This document shows positions 1 to 10,763 of a stretch of 55,480 nt of DNA, piece by piece (position 1 is the first letter of the stretch; the number at the start of each line of letters is the position of its first letter). The notes under the pieces were generated by a model, which saw only the letters and a list, made by a program, of their open reading frames with translations, had not been told where the DNA came from and did not search any database. Both the position numbers and the translations under genes were made by a program. Source of the DNA: Cellulomonas sp. Its GTDB lineage: Bacteria; Actinomycetota; Actinomycetes; Actinomycetales; Cellulomonadaceae. The stretch lies in the NCBI RefSeq assembly GCF_015234515.1, contig NZ_JADGMY010000004.1:1-55480 (forward strand). The letters run 5' to 3'.

Positions 1-687
1 CACGGCCATGGGGATGTGCGCGGCGTCGTCGAAGAGGATCCGGTCGTAGATCTCGTCGGAGAGGATGAGCAGCGAGTTCTCCCGCGCGATCTGCGCGATC
101 CCTTCGAGCACCTCGCGGGAGTACACCGCGCCGGTGGGGTTGTTGGGGTTGATCACGACGATCGCCTTCGTGCGCGGGGTGATCTTCGCGCGGATGTCGT
201 CCAGATCGGGCTGCCAGCCGTCGAGCTCATCGCACAGGTAGTGCACCGGGGTGCCGCCGCCCAGGCTCGTCATCGCCGTCCACAGCGGGTAATCCGGCGC
301 GGGGATCAGGACCTCGTCGCCCTCGTCCAGCAGCGCCTGCATGACGATCGTGATGAGCTCGGAGACGCCGTTGCCGAGGTACACGTCATCCGGATCCAGC
401 GCGGGGAAGCCGGCGACCTGCTCGTAGCGCGAGACCACTGCCCGCCGCGCCGACATGATGCCGCGGCTGTCGCTGTAGCCGTGGGCGTGCGGGAGCGCCT
501 CGATCATGTCGCGGACGATCTGGAACGGCGCCTCGAAGCCGAAGGACGCCGGGTTGCCGGTGTTGAGCTTGAGGATCGCGTGACCCTCCGACTCCAGCCG
601 GTCGGCCTCGACGAGGGCCTGCCCGCGGATCTCGTAGAGGACGTCCTTCAGCTTGGAGGACTGATCGAGGGGGCGAAGCGGGCTCAT
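1..687 (-). CDS. PLP-dependent alanine/aspartate-type aminotransferase (AlaA-like), 3' end beyond the window
   Basis: This is the N-terminal 229 codons of a class I/II PLP aminotransferase; the gene runs off the left edge without a stop. It begins with ATG at 685-687 (MSPLRPLDQSSKLKDVLYEI). Visible family motifs are LNTGNPASFGF near residue 42, a Y-S-D-S-R-G segment near 71, NGVSELI near 107, PDYPLW near 130, INPNNPTG near 182 and SDEIYD near 212. The PLP lysine lies beyond the edge. The pattern fits AlaA/AlaT-type enzymes, which move amino groups between glutamate and pyruvate in the cytoplasm; exact substrate is inferred. About six of 20 Asp codons are GAT, whereas the rest of the window uses almost only GAC, so this segment may not share the origin of its right-hand neighbours. 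Confidence 0.85.
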   Translation of the reverse strand, partial: MSPLRPLDQSSKLKDVLYEIRGQALVEADRLESEGHAILKLNTGNPASFGFEAPFQIVRDMIEALPHAHGYSDSRGIMSARRAVVSRYEQVAGFPALDPDDVYLGNGVSELITIVMQALLDEGDEVLIPAPDYPLWTAMTSLGGGTPVHYLCDELDGWQPDLDDIRAKITPRTKAIVVINPNNPTGAVYSREVLEGIAQIARENSLLILSDEIYDRILFDDAAHIPMAV

Positions 688-769
688 CGGATCAGGATAT
701 CCCCGGCCCGCGTGCCGGCATGCGCACCCTCAGCGGGCCAATCCCCGCCCCGTGGCGTCGAGCCGGCCC

Positions 770-802
770 GGCCCCTTCGACCTCTCGCACCGCTGAAGGG
801 GC

Positions 803-803
<1 letters not shown>
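770..803 (-). terminator. Hairpin just after the secA stop codon
   Basis: A perfect 9-bp inverted repeat, GGCCCCTTC at 770-778 and GAAGGGGCC at 795-803, with a 16-nt loop. It begins at the secA stop codon (803-805) and lies downstream on the minus strand. There is no T-tract, as is common for actinobacterial terminators. Confidence 0.5.
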
Positions 804-3607
<2,804 letters not shown>

Positions 3608-3690
3608 GCAACTCTCCCGACGTCGTTGGCGCCCGTCCGCTCACGGCGTCGGGGCGTGCGTGTCGCCCGACCGCTCGACCGGGCCCGACC

Positions 3691-3696
3691 ATCGTA
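3691..3696 (-). promoter_or_regulatory. Candidate -10 element for secA
   Basis: On the minus strand the hexamer reads TACGAT, about 84 nt before the secA GTG and just after the hairpin that closes the upstream gene. No convincing -35 was seen. It would give secA its own promoter. Confidence 0.35.
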
Positions 3697-3705
3697 GGCG
3701 AGGCG

Positions 3706-3724
3706 GAGGACCAGCGTGGTCCTC
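3706..3724 (-). terminator. Hairpin closing the YcaQ-like gene
   Basis: A perfect 8-bp stem, GAGGACCA (3706-3713) and TGGTCCTC (3717-3724), with a 3-nt GCG loop. It sits 2 nt past the stop codon of the minus-strand gene ending at 3727, so it probably separates that transcript from secA. Confidence 0.6.
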
Positions 3725-3726
3725 GC

Positions 3727-5013
3727 TCACCCTGCGGCGGTGGCGACCTCACGCCCGAGCGCGGCCGCGAGACCTCCGGCCGCGTCCCGGTCGACGTGGA
3801 CGTCGGGCAGGCCCAGCCACCCCGCCACGCCGCGGAGCTCGGCGGCGAGCTCGTAGGCGACCTCGGCGTCACCCGGCGCCCCCGTGGCCGGGTCCCCCGC
3901 CGGACCCGGAGCGCGGTGCACCGCCGGCACGCGCAGCACCCCCGCGCGGCGGTCGGCCTTGAGGTCCACCAGGGCGACCATCCGCTCGCCGAGCAGGAAC
4001 GGCAGGACGTAGTAGCCCCAGACCCGCGACGCCGCCGGCACGTAGATCTCGATGCGGTACCGCAGGTCGAACAGGCTCTCCGTCCGGGTCCGCTCCCACA
4101 CCAGCGGGTCGAACGGGCTGACCAGCGCCCGGCCGCGCGCGCGGCGCGGCACCGTGGCGTCACGGTGCCGGTAGAGCGGGCCGCGCCACCCCTCGACCTC
4201 GACGGGCCGGAGCACGCCCTCGGTCACGAGCTCGTCCACGACCGCGCGCGTCGGCGCCGTCGCCGTGCGCCAGTGGTCGGCCAGGCACCGCACGCTCGCG
4301 ATGCCGTGGGCACGGGCGGCGATCTCGACGAGGCGGCGCCGGGCGGTCCGCTCGTCGACCGGCGGGGCCGCGAGCACGTCGGGCGGCAGCACGCGCTGCG
4401 GGAGGTCGAAGCGACGCTCGAACTGGGCGTTGCGGCCCGCCGTCGTGAGCTCTCCGACGTAGAACAGGTGCTCGAGGGCGCGCTTGGCGTCCGTCCACGA
4501 CCATCCCCACGCCTCCGAGCGTCGCCCTGCGCCCCCGAGGACCTCCTGCACCTCGCGCGCGGTGACGGGCCCCAGGTCCTCGACGATGCTGCGGACGGCC
4601 GCGACCTCCGGGGAGCGCCCCACCGGGACGCCGTTGAGCTCGTCCCCCCGCTGCTCCACGCGAGCCCGGTTGGCCGCGTGCTTGAACGCGAGGTCGCGGA
4701 ACGTCGAGGGCGGCACGAGCGACGCCTCGTGCGCCCAGGTCTCGACCAGTCGACGCGGCGCCCTGGCGGTCGCGCGGTCCAGCGTCGCGACGTCCCACGC
4801 GCCGACGCGGGAGTAGACCGGCATGAGGTGCGCGCGGGCCAGGACGTTGACGGAGTCGACCTGCAGCAGGCCCAGCCGGTCGACGACCTGCTGCAGCTCC
4901 CGCGTCCCGCCGGGCGCCCGCCGGGCGGGCCGGGGGCGGTCGAGCCCCGAGGCGCGCAGGACGGTACGACGCGCCTGCGAGCGCGTCAGCCTCTCCGGGC
5001 GGGTGTCGACCAT
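3727..5013 (-). CDS. Winged-helix DNA glycosylase, YcaQ/AlkX type (QxD motif)
   Basis: This belongs to the HTH_42/YcaQ family. E. coli YcaQ (AlkX) is a DNA glycosylase that unhooks nitrogen-mustard interstrand crosslinks and removes bulky alkyl purines. The 428-residue product has the family signature LLQVDSVNVLARAHLMPVYS, in which Q51-V52-D53 is the QxD catalytic motif of the YcaQ branch. The middle contains winged-helix segments and the end a YYVLPFLLGERM region typical of the C-terminal domain. I chose ATG 5011-5013 because homologues begin just before the first helix; earlier ATGs at 5043 and 5094 would add 10 and 27 residues without a good ribosome site. It stands alone between hpf and secA. 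The family is secure, the substrate inferred. Confidence 0.8.
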   Translation of the reverse strand: MVDTRPERLTRSQARRTVLRASGLDRPRPARRAPGGTRELQQVVDRLGLLQVDSVNVLARAHLMPVYSRVGAWDVATLDRATARAPRRLVETWAHEASLVPPSTFRDLAFKHAANRARVEQRGDELNGVPVGRSPEVAAVRSIVEDLGPVTAREVQEVLGGAGRRSEAWGWSWTDAKRALEHLFYVGELTTAGRNAQFERRFDLPQRVLPPDVLAAPPVDERTARRRLVEIAARAHGIASVRCLADHWRTATAPTRAVVDELVTEGVLRPVEVEGWRGPLYRHRDATVPRRARGRALVSPFDPLVWERTRTESLFDLRYRIEIYVPAASRVWGYYVLPFLLGERMVALVDLKADRRAGVLRVPAVHRAPGPAGDPATGAPGDAEVAYELAAELRGVAGWLGLPDVHVDRDAAGGLAAALGREVATAAG

Positions 5014-5159
5014 GCCGGCGATGCTGCCCGCACCCTCTGACATCGCCGCCCACGGGGATCCTCTCGCGGCGGCCAGGACCGATAGTTTCGCCACCTGACG
5101 GACCTCGGACGCGGCGTCGACGACCGCCCAAGTGCCGAGACAGGGCCGAAATATGCGCT

Positions 5160-5171
5160 ATCGGCGCCGAT
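5160..5171. promoter_or_regulatory. 12-bp perfect palindrome upstream of the YcaQ-like gene
   Basis: ATCGGCGCCGAT is a perfect palindrome next to an AT-richer patch (AAATATGCGCTAT) in the long gap between hpf and the YcaQ-like gene. The position suits an operator or promoter region of the minus-strand repair gene. This is inference from symmetry and composition only. Confidence 0.3.
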
Positions 5172-5243
5172 CTGCCGTCGCCGCAGGACACCGGCGACCC
5201 GCCCGGCGGCTCGAATCGCTTCAGCCCGGCGCCGCGACGTCGA

Positions 5244-5259
5244 AAGTTTTCCGAAACTT
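5244..5259. promoter_or_regulatory. 16-bp operator-like inverted repeat AAGTTT-N4-AAACTT
   Basis: AAGTTT (5244-5249) and AAACTT (5254-5259) flank TCCG. It is a rare AT-rich dyad in this GC-rich DNA, followed by a direct repeat CTTGACC/CTTGACG (5257-5275). The rest of the 5014-5348 gap shows no gene. It could bind a regulator of the YcaQ-like gene. Confidence 0.35.
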
Positions 5260-5348
5260 GACCGCAGCACTTGACGCACCCCTGCTGCGCGGCGAACGTC
5301 GTGTTCCGCGACCGCGGGCTCTCGGCACTCCGGCGGTCACGATCGGCT

Positions 5349-5384
5349 CCCGGTGCCGGACGGACCGCGCCGTCCGGCACCGGG
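5349..5384 (-). terminator. 15-bp perfect hairpin, distal of two behind hpf
   Basis: The arms at 5349-5363 and 5370-5384 are perfectly complementary (CCCGGTGCCGGACGG and its complement) around a 6-nt loop, ACCGCG. It lies about 95 nt past the hpf stop on the minus strand, without a T-tract. It probably backs up the hairpin at 5436-5465. Confidence 0.6.
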
Positions 5385-5435
5385 GCTCCACGCGCCGGCA
5401 GGAGGTCGTCCCCCGGCACGGCACAGCACGGCACG

Positions 5436-5465
5436 GGGCGGCGGGCCCGTCGGCCCGCCGCCCCG
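5436..5465 (-). terminator. 12-bp perfect hairpin directly behind hpf
   Basis: GGGGCGGCGGGC (5436-5447) pairs fully with GCCCGCCGCCCC (5454-5465) across a 6-nt loop, CCGTCG. It begins 14 nt after the hpf stop codon. There is no T-tract, but stem strength and place make it a likely terminator. Confidence 0.7.
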
Positions 5466-5479
5466 GTTCCCGCGTCAGG

Positions 5480-6115
5480 TCAGCTGACGGCGCGGCTCGA
5501 TCCGCTGGTCACGACCGGCACGTCGAGCTTGATGACGCCGTAGCTCCAGCCGCGACGGCGGTACGCGACCGCGGGCTGCGCGGTCTCCGCGTCCACGAAC
5601 AGGAAGAAGTCGTGGCCGACGAGCTCCATCTCGTAGAGCGCGTCGTCCACCGTCATCGGCTCCGCGCGGTGCACCTTCTCGCGGATGAGCACCGGGGAGT
5701 CGCCCAGGACGGTCTCGGTGACACCGTCCTCGCCAGGCTCGCGCTCCGGCGGAGCCGGCGGCTCTGCCGCCGGCGGGCGCACGTCCACGGGCGTCAGCGG
5801 AGTGTGGTTGCGGTGGTCCTTGCGCCGGTCGCGCGCACGGCGTAGGCGCTCGAGCAGCCGGCCGAGGGCCACGTCCAGGGCTGCGTACGCGTCGTCCGCG
5901 CACGCCTCCGCCCGGATGACGGGTCCCTTGTCGACCACCGTCAGCTCGACCCGCTCGCTGTTGCCGGACTGGCGCGGGTTCGGTTCGTGCGACACGAGGA
6001 CGTCGACGCGCTGTGCGCGTGGGGCCAGCTGCTCGATCTTCGCGAGCTTGCTCTCGAGGTGGGCGCGATACCGCGGGGACACCTCGGTGTGCCGGCCTGC
6101 AACCACGATCTCCAT
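5480..6115 (-). CDS. hpf: Ribosome hibernation-promoting factor, long form (HPF/RaiA)
   Basis: Long HPF binds the 30S decoding site in stationary phase and joins two ribosomes into inactive 100S dimers. The 211-residue product has the N-terminal S30AE ribosome-binding domain (residues 1 to about 100, starting MEIVVAGRHTEVSPRYRAHL), a charged Pro-rich linker (about 105-140) and the C-terminal dimerisation domain (about 140-200, with EMELVGHDFFLFVDAET). This two-domain length is the actinobacterial norm. The ATG at 6113-6115 has an ideal AGGAGG six bases upstream. It is single-gene between comF and the YcaQ-like gene, with its own -10 element and two hairpins behind it. Confidence 0.95.
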   Translation of the reverse strand: MEIVVAGRHTEVSPRYRAHLESKLAKIEQLAPRAQRVDVLVSHEPNPRQSGNSERVELTVVDKGPVIRAEACADDAYAALDVALGRLLERLRRARDRRKDHRNHTPLTPVDVRPPAAEPPAPPEREPGEDGVTETVLGDSPVLIREKVHRAEPMTVDDALYEMELVGHDFFLFVDAETAQPAVAYRRRGWSYGVIKLDVPVVTSGSSRAVS

Positions 6116-6157
6116 GTGGGCCTCCTGGGAGGTCAGGGGCGAGCGGAGCCCGCCCGG

Positions 6158-6163
6158 ACGATA
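6158..6163 (-). promoter_or_regulatory. Candidate -10 element for hpf
   Basis: The minus strand reads TATCGT here, next to an ACGTACGT palindrome (6163-6170). It would give a leader of roughly 35-40 nt that carries the AGGAGG site. No clear -35 was found. Confidence 0.35.
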
Positions 6164-6272
6164 CGTACGTCTACGGCCCCACGACGGGGGCGGGCGGCAT
6201 CACCTCCTCGGCCGCTCGTCCCCACCCGACTGCGGCAGGAGACCTTCGCGGCGTCGTACCCAGGGTCTCACG

Positions 6273-7100
6273 CTAGCCCGCTTCCGGGGCCGCACGGTCC
6301 GCCGGCTGGTCCGTACGGGCGACGTCCGGCGGCGTGGCGCCCGCCGGCGCCGGCGTGGCTGCGAGCGCGACGGCGCCCAGCACCACGGCACCGGCGGCGA
6401 CGAGCGCCGCGTGGCAGGCCGCGAGCGTGGCACCCGTCGTCAGCACGTCGTCGGCGAGGACCACGCGACGTCCGTGGAGGCCGGGCCCCCGACGCACCCG
6501 CACCCTGCCGACGAGCGCCGCGCCCCGCGCCCGCGCGGTGAGCCCGGCCAGGTCGGGACCCGCCGACCGGCGCAGCACGCAGGCACGAGCGGCCGGCACC
6601 CCGCCGTCCCGCAGACCGGCTGCCACCGCCGCGGCGAGCACGTCGGCGGGCGCGCGCCCCCGTCGACGACGTGCGCGCGCCGTCGACGGCACGGGCACCA
6701 CGAGCACGTCCGGGACGACCGGCGGTGCGTGGGAGCCTGCGAGCAGGTGGACGGCCGCGGTCGCGCCGGCGCGGCGGACAGCCGACACGAACGGACGGTC
6801 GAGGTCGGCCCGTCCCCCGTCCTTCCACGCTGAGACGGCGTGCCGCACCGGTCCGACGTACACGGCGGGCGCCCAGACCGGCAGCAGGGTGCGCCCGTCC
6901 AGGAGGTCGAGCCGCCCGGCCGCGTGGTCGCGGCGGACCGCGGTGCCGTGCAGCGTGACGGCGCACGGCGCGCACCATGCCACGTCGGGCTGCCCGCAGC
7001 CTCCGCACGCCACCGGCACGAGCAGGCCCACGAGGTCGCGCCACGCCGCAGCGACGAGGGCGACCGCGCGTGCGGCGACGGGCGGCGTGCGTCCCGTCAC
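6273..7100 (-). CDS. ComF-family phosphoribosyltransferase-like protein
   Basis: ComF proteins have a zinc-finger N-terminus and a phosphoribosyltransferase fold; in competent bacteria they help DNA uptake, and in Actinobacteria the role is unclear. Here VACGGCG and WCAPC form the zinc cysteines, followed by the family pattern ending in VVLADDVLTTGATL, the PRPP-binding loop (DDVxTTG). I placed the start at GTG 7098-7100 (275 residues) because homologues begin just before the zinc finger. The frame is open back to GTG 7268, but those 56 codons have about nine A/T third bases, far more than real genes nearby. No Shine-Dalgarno supports either start. It follows lpqB, as in Mycobacterium. Confidence 0.85.
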   Translation of the reverse strand: MTGRTPPVAARAVALVAAAWRDLVGLLVPVACGGCGQPDVAWCAPCAVTLHGTAVRRDHAAGRLDLLDGRTLLPVWAPAVYVGPVRHAVSAWKDGGRADLDRPFVSAVRRAGATAAVHLLAGSHAPPVVPDVLVVPVPSTARARRRRGRAPADVLAAAVAAGLRDGGVPAARACVLRRSAGPDLAGLTARARGAALVGRVRVRRGPGLHGRRVVLADDVLTTGATLAACHAALVAAGAVVLGAVALAATPAPAGATPPDVARTDQPADRAAPEAG

Positions 7101-7274
7101 CGACCGCGCGGCGAGGGAGGAGGGCGGTGCGGGGCGTCGTCGGTCGGGCGGCACACGGTCAGCCTGCTCGTGCGACGCCGCCCGCGCCGTCCCGCGGCCA
7201 CGTCGGTGGACGCGGCCTGCCCCGTGCAGCCCTGTGGTCGGCTCGGCGCCGCGCGAGCCCTCCGCCACCCGCCG

Positions 7275-8963
7275 TCACCCGGGGAACGCGGCCCCCGCCA
7301 CCTCGAGCACGCCGGTGACCCCGGGGACCGGCACCCACGTGCCGCCCTCGTGACGCCGTAGGTCACCATCGGCCGTGACGACGTAGAGCGAGCGGGTCCC
7401 CCGGTCGGCGGCGAGCTCGACCGCGTCCGCGACCGCGGCCAGCGGCGTGCTGCCACCCGCGACGGGCACGAGGTAGGGCGTCGCGCCCGCGTCGCCGTCG
7501 GCCAGCACGCCGAGCGTGACGTCGTCGACCCACACGATCGACGCGCCCGCGACGGGCGTGAGGGACGCGCCCGCGCCCACGCCGGGCCCGACCAGCAGCG
7601 GGACCGCGCCGCCGTCCCGCACCACGCCCGCCACCTCCAGCGTCACGCCGTCGGGGCCGCGCGACACGATGGCCACCCGCGTGCCGTCACGCGACACCCG
7701 GACCGCCTGCACGGTCCGTCCGGCCAGCCAGTCCGCGGTGACCTCGACCGAGGTGCCGTCGAGCCGCACGGCATCCAGGTGCCCGGATCCCGAGCCGCTC
7801 GCGGTCCACACCCACCCGAACCGGTCCACGGACGGGGAGGCCAGGGCGGGGCCGGTGAGCAGTGTCCGCTGCCCGGTGCCGTCGACGGGCACCGCGACCA
7901 GGGTCGAGGCGTCGGCGAGCGCGACACGCAGCGAACCGTCCGCGGATCGCGCCGGGCCCGCGGGCCGTGCTCCCTCGATCGGGAGGACGTCGTCGACCGC
8001 GACGGGCGACTCACCGACCAGTCGCAGCGTCTGACCGTCGACGAGGAGCTCCAGCGCGCCGGGGTCCGGGGTCGGCAACCTGTCGGGCACGCCCTCGAGC
8101 GGTGCCCCACCGGCCCCTGCCCGCACGACCAGGGTCGTCACACCCAGCGGGCGCAGCGACGCCTCGAGCTGCGCGAGCAGGAGCCCGCGGTCCGCCTCCA
8201 GCACCGCCCGCGCCGGCTCGAAGGTCATCTCGGCCACTCCTCCGCTCTCGAAGGAGACCGCCTCGGGCTTGAGCTCGGTCCCCGGAGGGAGCGCCGACGT
8301 CACGGCGTCCTGGAGCCACGTCGAGGGGCCGGCGAGGAGCGCACGGACGACGGCCGTCGGCACGTTGCGGTCGCGGAAGAACCGGACCTCCGGCACGAGC
8401 ATCCTGCTGTCGGGCGTCAGGAAGTACAGCGACGTCTCACGGAACGTCTGCGTGAACCGGCGGGAGTTGACGACCAGGACGTCCGGGGCGTGCGAGATGC
8501 GCCAGTCGCCGCGCGCGTCCTGCACCAGCTCGTAGCGCAGCGTCTCCAGCGCGTCGGCGGGCACCTCCAGGTAGCGCCCGGCGGCGTCGACCTTCGCCTT
8601 CACGGTGAGGGACACGGTGACCTGGGCGTCGCCCGTCTGCTCGACCTTCGTCGCGCTCGCGACGATGGTGTCGGCGCCCGGGTCCCACTCGGTGCGTTCG
8701 TCCGCCGCGAGGAACTCGCGCGTCACCTCGAAGTCACCGGTGGCCTCGGCGTCCGCCGCGAGCAGGAACCCCTCGACGATGCGGGCGGGGTCGGCGTCGG
8801 ACTGCGGGCCCTGAGCCAGGACGTCGACCCTGTCCTGCTCGCGCACCTCCTCGCCGCCGCCCACCGTCACAGGGCCCCCGGTCGGGATCGCGACGCACGC
8901 CGTCAGCGCCCAGACGACGGTCGCGACGCAGACGACGGCGCGCGTGCGGGCGGCGCGCGTCAC
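7275..8963 (-). CDS. lpqB: Lipoprotein LpqB, MtrAB accessory protein
   Basis: LpqB is a membrane-anchored extracytoplasmic lipoprotein that modulates the sensor kinase MtrB. The 562-residue product opens with a signal peptide ending in the lipobox LTAC, so Cys23 would be lipidated. A GerMN-like region follows (about residues 190-300) and then a beta-propeller-like half with repeated VALADAS- and VSRDGT-type strands. The start is GTG 8961-8963 with GGAGG five bases upstream; it overlaps the mtrB stop by 4 nt (GTGA), which indicates translational coupling. The order mtrA-mtrB-lpqB is conserved across Actinobacteria. The frame extends further upstream inside mtrB, but that part is antisense-like composition and lacks a signal peptide. 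Confidence 0.96.
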   Translation of the reverse strand: MTRAARTRAVVCVATVVWALTACVAIPTGGPVTVGGGEEVREQDRVDVLAQGPQSDADPARIVEGFLLAADAEATGDFEVTREFLAADERTEWDPGADTIVASATKVEQTGDAQVTVSLTVKAKVDAAGRYLEVPADALETLRYELVQDARGDWRISHAPDVLVVNSRRFTQTFRETSLYFLTPDSRMLVPEVRFFRDRNVPTAVVRALLAGPSTWLQDAVTSALPPGTELKPEAVSFESGGVAEMTFEPARAVLEADRGLLLAQLEASLRPLGVTTLVVRAGAGGAPLEGVPDRLPTPDPGALELLVDGQTLRLVGESPVAVDDVLPIEGARPAGPARSADGSLRVALADASTLVAVPVDGTGQRTLLTGPALASPSVDRFGWVWTASGSGSGHLDAVRLDGTSVEVTADWLAGRTVQAVRVSRDGTRVAIVSRGPDGVTLEVAGVVRDGGAVPLLVGPGVGAGASLTPVAGASIVWVDDVTLGVLADGDAGATPYLVPVAGGSTPLAAVADAVELAADRGTRSLYVVTADGDLRRHEGGTWVPVPGVTGVLEVAGAAFPG

Positions 8964-10723
8964 GACCGCCTCCGCGCGGTACCGGCCGTCGGCGCGGCGT
9001 CGTCGGTGCGGACGTCGGTCCGGACCGGGTCGGTCGGGTTGCTCACGATGGCGATCTCCCCCGTCATCGGCGGCAGGTCGGGAAGCGCCGCGGGGTCGGT
9101 GCTGCGCAGCGGTCCCGCGTCCGCGACGGACGGCTCGTCGGGGTCCGGGGCGAGCGGCAGCGGCGACCCGTCCAGCCGGATGCCCGCGCGCCGCGGCAGC
9201 GTGAGCCGGAAGCACGCGCCACGACCGGGTCGACCCCACGCCTCCAGCCTGCCCCCGTGCAGGTGCGCGTCCTCCAGCGAGATGGCCAGACCCAGACCCG
9301 TCCCCCCGGTGGTGCGCGCCCTCGCCGGGTCGGCACGCCAGAAGCGGTCGAAGACGTGCAGCGCCTCGTCCTGGGTCATGCCGACACCATGGTCGCGGAC
9401 CGTCACGGCGACGGCCGTGGCGTCGACACCGACGCGGACCTCCACAGCCGACCCGTCGGCGTGCTCGATGCCGTTCACCAGCAGGTTGCGCAGGATGCGC
9501 TCGACGCGCCGCGGGTCCACGTCGGCGTCCGCACGGACGTCGGGGAGGTCGACGTGCAGCCACGACCCCCGCCGCTCCGCGAGCGGGGTCACGTTGTCGA
9601 CGGCCTGCAGCACGATGCCGCGCAGGTCACGCCGCTCCGCGTCGAGCACCGCGGCCCCCGCGTCGAACCTGCTGATCTCGAGCAGGTCCGCCAGCAGGTC
9701 CTCGAACCGGTCGAGCTGCGTGGCCAACAGCTCGGCGGAGCGCTTGATCGCGGGGTCGAAGTCGTCCCGCGCGCCGTGGATGACCTCTCCCGCCATGCGG
9801 ATGGTCGTCAGCGGCGTCCTCAGCTCGTGGGACACGTCGGAGACGAACCGCCGCTGCAGCATCGAGAGCTCCTCCATGCGGTGGATCTGGTCCTGCAGGC
9901 TCTCGGCCATCTCGTTGAACGTGCGCGCCAGCGTGGCCATCTCGTCCTCGCCACGCACGGCCATGCGCTCGGAGAGGTGACCGTCCGCCAGACGCTCGGC
10001 CACGTGGGCCGCACGACGCACCGGGTGGACCGTGCGACGGGTCACCAGCCACGTCATGGCACCCAGCAGCCCCACGACCGCGACCGCCGCGAACGCCAGG
10101 GTCCGCAGGAGGAAGTCGAGGCGGTCCTGCTCCGCCTGCAGGCTGTAGAGGAAGAACATCTGGTAGGTCCCGGCCATGGGCACGTCGACGTTCTGCCCGA
10201 CGACGATGCCCGGCTCCACCTGACCGTTCCCCACCGGGATGGCGACCGACTGCCAGTGCTGGCGGTCGTCCACGACGGCCTGCTTGAGCTCACGGCTCAC
10301 GAGCTCGACGAGCGAGCGGTCGGTGGCCGTGGCGCCCACGCCCACGCCCGTCTGCCCCGGGGCGCGCAGCAGGAACACGTCGCGCTCCCCCGAGCCGCCG
10401 TTGCGCTGCGCGGTCGTCACGTCCTCGAGCTGCCGAGCCACGTCGGTGAAGGTGTTGGCCGCGGACGCCGCGAAGACCTCCTGCGCCTGCAGCGTGCTGC
10501 GCGTGCTCTCGGACAGCACCTGCTGGCGTCGCTGGTCGAACAGGCCGCCGCTGGTGAGCTCGCCGACGTACACCCCGATGCCCGCGAGCGCGACCAGGCC
10601 GATCGTCAGGGTCGAGACGAGGAGGCGCAGCTGCAGCGACGACCGCCACCGCCGGGCCAGCGCGCGCGCCGGTCGCCACGCTCGCGCGCGTCCGAGCCGG
10701 CCCCACGCCGTCAGCCGCGGCAC
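8960..10723 (-). CDS. mtrB: Sensor histidine kinase MtrB
   Basis: MtrB is the membrane kinase of the MtrAB system that controls cell-wall hydrolases, division and osmotic response. The 587-residue protein has two membrane segments (about 32-52 and 207-227) around an extracytoplasmic sensor, a HAMP domain (about 228-280), the H-box SDVSHELRTPLTTI with phospho-accepting His299, and an ATPase domain with N-box NLLVNGIEHA and GTGLGLAI. A disordered Pro/Asp-rich tail of about 85 residues follows the kinase. It sits 40 nt after mtrA and overlaps lpqB by 4 nt, so the three genes are one operon. Confidence 0.97.
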   Translation of the reverse strand: MPRLTAWGRLGRARAWRPARALARRWRSSLQLRLLVSTLTIGLVALAGIGVYVGELTSGGLFDQRRQQVLSESTRSTLQAQEVFAASAANTFTDVARQLEDVTTAQRNGGSGERDVFLLRAPGQTGVGVGATATDRSLVELVSRELKQAVVDDRQHWQSVAIPVGNGQVEPGIVVGQNVDVPMAGTYQMFFLYSLQAEQDRLDFLLRTLAFAAVAVVGLLGAMTWLVTRRTVHPVRRAAHVAERLADGHLSERMAVRGEDEMATLARTFNEMAESLQDQIHRMEELSMLQRRFVSDVSHELRTPLTTIRMAGEVIHGARDDFDPAIKRSAELLATQLDRFEDLLADLLEISRFDAGAAVLDAERRDLRGIVLQAVDNVTPLAERRGSWLHVDLPDVRADADVDPRRVERILRNLLVNGIEHADGSAVEVRVGVDATAVAVTVRDHGVGMTQDEALHVFDRFWRADPARARTTGGTGLGLAISLEDAHLHGGRLEAWGRPGRGACFRLTLPRRAGIRLDGSPLPLAPDPDEPSVADAGPLRSTDPAALPDLPPMTGEIAIVSNPTDPVRTDVRTDDAAPTAGTARRRS

Positions 10724-10763
10724 GTCGCCCGGCCTTCACGCCCTGGCGCTCGGCGCACCTGCC

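Noticed and set aside
7101..7268. 56-codon N-terminal extension of the ComF-like protein
   Set aside because: About nine codons end in A or T, unlike nearby genes, and homologues start at the zinc finger. It remains possible because the GTG at 7268 lies 6 nt after the lpqB stop.
8964..9563. Upstream extension of the lpqB frame to 9563
   Set aside because: It overlaps mtrB fully, is rich in Arg/Pro/Gly as shadow frames are, and would bury the signal peptide and lipobox. GTG 8963 with GGAGG is clearly the start.
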